A DNA stretch of 64,000 nucleotides from Hymenobacter plasmatis (lineage in GTDB: Bacteria > Bacteroidota > Bacteroidia > Cytophagales > Hymenobacteraceae), in the NCBI RefSeq assembly GCF_020711255.1, contig NZ_JAJFAW010000003.1, positions 186,001 through 250,000 of the forward strand. The letters are read 5' to 3'. The translations under genes and the position numbers were made by a program. Under the pieces are notes generated by a model. It was not told the DNA's origin, made no database searches, and worked only from the letters and a program-made list of their open reading frames with translations. Below, piece after piece: positions 61,099-64,000 of this stretch; the stretch's first letter is position 1, and each line of letters begins with the position of its first letter.

Positions 61099-64000
61099 TT
61101 AATACAAAATCGTAATCGACCCACTGTAGGACCTGCCCAGCGGGCCTTTCGTGACGACGACGTAATAGTAGGTGCCCACCGGCGCGGGCTGCCCGTTGAT
61201 GTCGCCGCGCCACTCATTAGCCCGGCTGTAGTTATTAGCAGAGAAAATCCGGTTGCCCCAGCGGTTGAACACGCTCACCGTGTTGTCGGGGAATTGCTCA
61301 ATGAACTCAATCTGCCAGGTGTCGTCGCGCCCGTCGCCGTTGGGCGTGAAGGCGTTGGGAATGCGGATAGGTGGGCGCACGGTCACCGTCACTTGGTCGG
61401 AGTCGGCGCAGCCGCCGGTCCCGCCCGTGATGGTGTAGGTCGTGGTCACGGTGGGCGAGGCGATGGGATGCAGCCGGTCGTTGCCCGGAAAGCTCAGCCC
61501 CACCGTCGGGGTCCACGTCACGGGGTAATTGCCGTCGGCGCTGCCATCCAGTACCACGGAAGTGCCGGCCAAAATCTCTTTGTCGGGGCCGGCATCCACG
61601 TCAACCGGCGGGAGAATGCGCGCCGCCACGCCATTTGAAACGGCCGTGACGGGCTGTCCGCACACATTGGTTGTGCGCAGGCGCAGCGTCACGGTCTGGC
61701 CGTCGCGCAGGGTTGTGCTGGTGAAGACTGGGTTCGTGGCCCCTGCCACGTCGTTGCCATTCACCTGCCACTGATAGGTAGGGCCCGTGCCGGCTTCGGT
61801 TATACTTGTGATGCTGAACGTCAGCGGCTCGCCCGGGCAAACCGGCCCGCCCGGCTGCACGGCAATAGCGAGCGTGGGCAGTGGTGTGGGCGTACGCGTT
61901 ACAGTGACAGAGGCTGCCGCCGGGCCGGTGCTGCAAAGTCCCACCGTGGGCGTTAGCTCCACGCGAACCACGTCGCCGGTGGCCAGCGTGCTGCTGGTAA
62001 ACGTGGGCCCGCTCGCGACGGCCACGTTGTTGACGAGCCAGCGGAACGTGGGCGCCGTGCCCGCGTTGGTGGGCACGGCCGTGAAGGTCAGGGCCGTGCC
62101 GGCGCACTGCACGGGCGGGGCCGCCAGGGTCACCCCGGTCGTCACGATGGGCTGCACCCGTACCGCCACAGCGTTGGAAACCTGCGTGGAGCAGGTGCCG
62201 GTGCCCGACGTCACGCGGCGCCGGAAAAAGGTTGTAGCCGAGAGCGGGCCCGGCGCAAAAGTTGGGCTGGTCGCCCCGCTTATTGCGCCCCAGTTTGTGC
62301 TATCGGCCGAGGCCTCCCACTGATACACAAACGTGCCCGTACCGCCACCGGCCCCAGCCGTGCTGGTGAGCGGGGCGGGCGAAGCGCCAGCGCAGACGTC
62401 CTGGTTGGCTGCAATGCTACCGGCGGTAAGCGCCGGCAACACCGTTATGGCAACGGAAGGCGAATACTCTGGTCCGCAAAGCCCCGATGTTACGCGGCGT
62501 CGGAAGTAGGTGGTTGCCGATAGCGGGCCGGGCGCAAAAGTGGGGCTGGTCGCGCCGGGAATGGCGGTCCAGCTACTGTTATTCGGCGAAGATTCCCATT
62601 GGTAGCTGAAGCTGCCGGTGCCGCCACCGGCCCCAGCCGTGCTGCTGAGCGGGGCAGGAGTGGCGCCAATGCAGATAGCCTGGTCGGCGGCGATGGTGCC
62701 GGCTGTAAGGGCCGGGAGCACGGTAATAGCGACGACGTTGGACGAGAAAGGCCCGCAGGTTCCGGACGTGACTCGCCGCCGGAAGTAGGTGGTGGCCGTG
62801 AGTGGCCCCGGCGCGAAAGTTGGGCTGGTCGCGCCGCCTATGGCCGACCAGTTTGTGTTATCCGCCGAGGCTTCCCACTGGTACGCAAACGCGCCCGTGC
62901 CGCCGCTCGCCAGGGCCGTACTGCTGAGCGGCGCCGGAGCAACCCCGGGGCACACGATTTGGTCAGCGGCAACGCTACCGGCAGTTACCGCGGGCAACAC
63001 GGTTACCTTCACGGGGGCTGAGATTTCTGGTCCGCAAGTCCCCGACGTCACTTGACGGCGGAAGTAAGTCGTGGCTGCGAGCGGGCCGGGCGCGTAGTCG
63101 GCGCTAGTAGCGACACCGATGGCCGTGAAGGTGGTGTTATCGGGCGATGATTCCCACTGATACACAAACTTGCCCGTTCCGCCGCTGGGCGCGGTGGCGC
63201 TGGTGAGCGACGCCGGTGTGTCCCCTGCACAGATGGTCTGGTCGGCCGCAATGCTGCCCGCTGTCAGCACCGGCAGCACTGTTAGGGTCACGGAGGGTGT
63301 GTACTCGGGCCCGCAAACCCCCGACGTCACGCTGCGCCGGAAGTAGGTGGTGGCTGTAAGCAGGCCGGGCGCAAAAGTTGAGCTGGTCGCGCCGGCAATA
63401 GGCGTCCAGCTCGAATTATTCGGTGAGGATTCCCATTGGTAGCTGAAGCTGCCACTGCCGCCGCTGGCTCCTGCGGTGCTGGTGAGCGGCGTCGGGGTAG
63501 CGCCCGGGCACAGCGTCTGGTCGGCGCCGATGGTGCCCGCCGTTAGGGTTGGGAGGACGGTGATGGCGACGACATTGGACAAGACCGGGGCGCAGCCGTT
63601 GCCCGAGCTCGCGCGGCGCCGGAAGTAGGTAGTCGCGTTCAGCTGGCCCGGCGCGTAGGTTGGGCCGGTGGCCCCGGCTATGGGCGTCCAGTTCACGTTA
63701 TCCGCCGATGATTCCCACTGGTAGGCGATGGTGCCCGCGCCGCCGGTGGCTGGGGTTTCGTTGGTGAGTGGAGTAGCGCTACTGCCCGTGCAAACGGTTT
63801 GGCTGGTTCCAATGCTACCGGCCGTCAGGGCCGGCACCACGGTTAGCGTTACTACATTGGAGGGTGGGGCGGTGCAGGTGCCGGAGCGCACCTGGCGGCG
63901 GAAGAAAGTAGTGGCCGATAGCGGGCCAGGCGTGAAGGCGTCATTGGTAGCACCGGAAATGGCCGTCCAAGTGATGTTATCGGTTGAAGCTTCCCACTGA
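61099..64000 (-). CDS. Giant repeat adhesin with type B type IX secretion domain, 5' end outside window
   Basis: At least 967 residues in the window, open through the right edge. The visible part contains at least six complete tandem modules of about 92 residues, each with TVLPALTAG.IAADQ.IC.G, then SYQWESSPNN..W..I.GAT, then APGPL.ATTYFRRRVTSG.CGPE (Ig-like, immunoglobulin/PKD-type). These are followed by two diverged modules (about 700 and 800), a polysaccharide-lyase/PKD-like region and the CHU_C domain ending YSGSITILY (IPNAFTPNGDGRDDTW, FNRWGNRIFSA). It is exported by the type IX system with the adjacent PorP/SprF protein. The N-terminus and total repeat number are unknown. Confidence 0.92.
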   Translation of the reverse strand, partial: QWEASTDNITWTAISGATNDAFTPGPLSATTFFRRQVRSGTCTAPPSNVVTLTVVPALTAGSIGTSQTVCTGSSATPLTNETPATGGAGTIAYQWESSADNVNWTPIAGATGPTYAPGQLNATTYFRRRASSGNGCAPVLSNVVAITVLPTLTAGTIGADQTLCPGATPTPLTSTAGASGGSGSFSYQWESSPNNSSWTPIAGATSSTFAPGLLTATTYFRRSVTSGVCGPEYTPSVTLTVLPVLTAGSIAADQTICAGDTPASLTSATAPSGGTGKFVYQWESSPDNTTFTAIGVATSADYAPGPLAATTYFRRQVTSGTCGPEISAPVKVTVLPAVTAGSVAADQIVCPGVAPAPLSSTALASGGTGAFAYQWEASADNTNWSAIGGATSPTFAPGPLTATTYFRRRVTSGTCGPFSSNVVAITVLPALTAGTIAADQAICIGATPAPLSSTAGAGGGTGSFSYQWESSPNNSSWTAIPGATSPTFAPGPLSATTYFRRRVTSGLCGPEYSPSVAITVLPALTAGSIAANQDVCAGASPAPLTSTAGAGGGTGTFVYQWEASADSTNWGAISGATSPTFAPGPLSATTFFRRRVTSGTGTCSTQVSNAVAVRVQPIVTTGVTLAAPPVQCAGTALTFTAVPTNAGTAPTFRWLVNNVAVASGPTFTSSTLATGDVVRVELTPTVGLCSTGPAAASVTVTRTPTPLPTLAIAVQPGGPVCPGEPLTFSITSITEAGTGPTYQWQVNGNDVAGATNPVFTSTTLRDGQTVTLRLRTTNVCGQPVTAVSNGVAARILPPVDVDAGPDKEILAGTSVVLDGSADGNYPVTWTPTVGLSFPGNDRLHPIASPTVTTTYTITGGTGGCADSDQVTVTVRPPIRIPNAFTPNGDGRDDTWQIEFIEQFPDNTVSVFNRWGNRIFSANNYSRANEWRGDINGQPAPVGTYYYVVVTKGPLGRSYSGSITILY
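62170..64000 (-). repeat. Tandem ~276-bp coding repeats of the adhesin
   Basis: Six complete coding repeats with a period of about 92 codons, plus part of a seventh at the edge. Blocks such as the one encoding CGPEY.PSV and the one encoding TYFRRRVTSG recur almost unchanged at the DNA level. The array probably continues past the window. Confidence 0.85.

Noticed and set aside
62170..64000. Possible CRISPR-like or satellite array
   Set aside because: The period is about 276 bp, the units are coding and in frame, and no spacers exist.

Overview
The window looks like chromosomal DNA of a GC-rich member of the Bacteroidota, most likely Hymenobacter or a close relative in the Cytophagales. The signs are: type IX secretion sorting domains of both type A and type B, a PorP/SprF protein, a type-B sdhCAB operon, TAnnTTTG-like promoter -7 boxes often just upstream of start codons, weak Shine-Dalgarno sites, and a body of GC-rich genes with long antisense shadow frames. 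It is mostly housekeeping and surface-biology DNA with a few accessory insertions. I see no phage, plasmid, transposase or CRISPR array.

Layout. 1-7.9 kb: a PAP2 phosphatase, a YihY-type membrane protein, a zinc phospholipase C-like protein, a two-gene molybdopterin oxidoreductase unit and a TehA/SLAC1 transporter. 8.4-15.5 kb: tRNA-Glu, gap, a lipid kinase, a SUI1 factor, kdsB, a LysM protein and a TIGR02757 protein. 15.7-19.2 kb: mutS2 followed by a strikingly AT-rich orphan gene with HNH-like zinc motifs. 19.2-31.2 kb: a secreted phospholipase D-like protein and its half-length paralogue, murB, kptA, a sugar transporter, an rRNA methyltransferase, a DUF559 nuclease cassette running in frame into recQ, and a LexA-like XRE/S24 regulator. 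31.3-47.1 kb: pirin, a beta-barrel protein, a fasciclin lipoprotein, an alpha/beta hydrolase without its nucleophile, an M2 peptidase, MtfA, a gene with an internal stop codon, a DbpA-like helicase coupled to a small phosphatase, a second YihY, an FMN reductase and two MFS transporters. 47.1-64 kb: sdhCAB, two large tandem surface proteins with type B secretion domains, fabD, a glycosyltransferase-like membrane protein, a PorP/SprF protein and a giant repeat adhesin running off the right edge.

Genes that appear to work together are sdhC-sdhA-sdhB (menaquinone-linked complex II), the Mo-enzyme with its small helical partner, the DbpA-like helicase with the 1-nt overlapping phosphatase gene, and the PorP/SprF protein with the CHU_C-domain adhesins (type IX secretion and surface attachment).

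Repeated DNA is the other main theme. One REP-like family (arms like GTCATGCTGAGC and GAAGCATCT) occurs four times between genes. A second palindromic family (arms like ACCTCACCCCCGGCCCCTCT) brackets the DUF559 gene upstream of recQ and recurs near 47.2 kb. The DUF559 cassette with its repeats is the best candidate here for a poorly described mobile system. The AT-rich zinc-motif gene after mutS2 is the best candidate for an undescribed accessory or defence gene.
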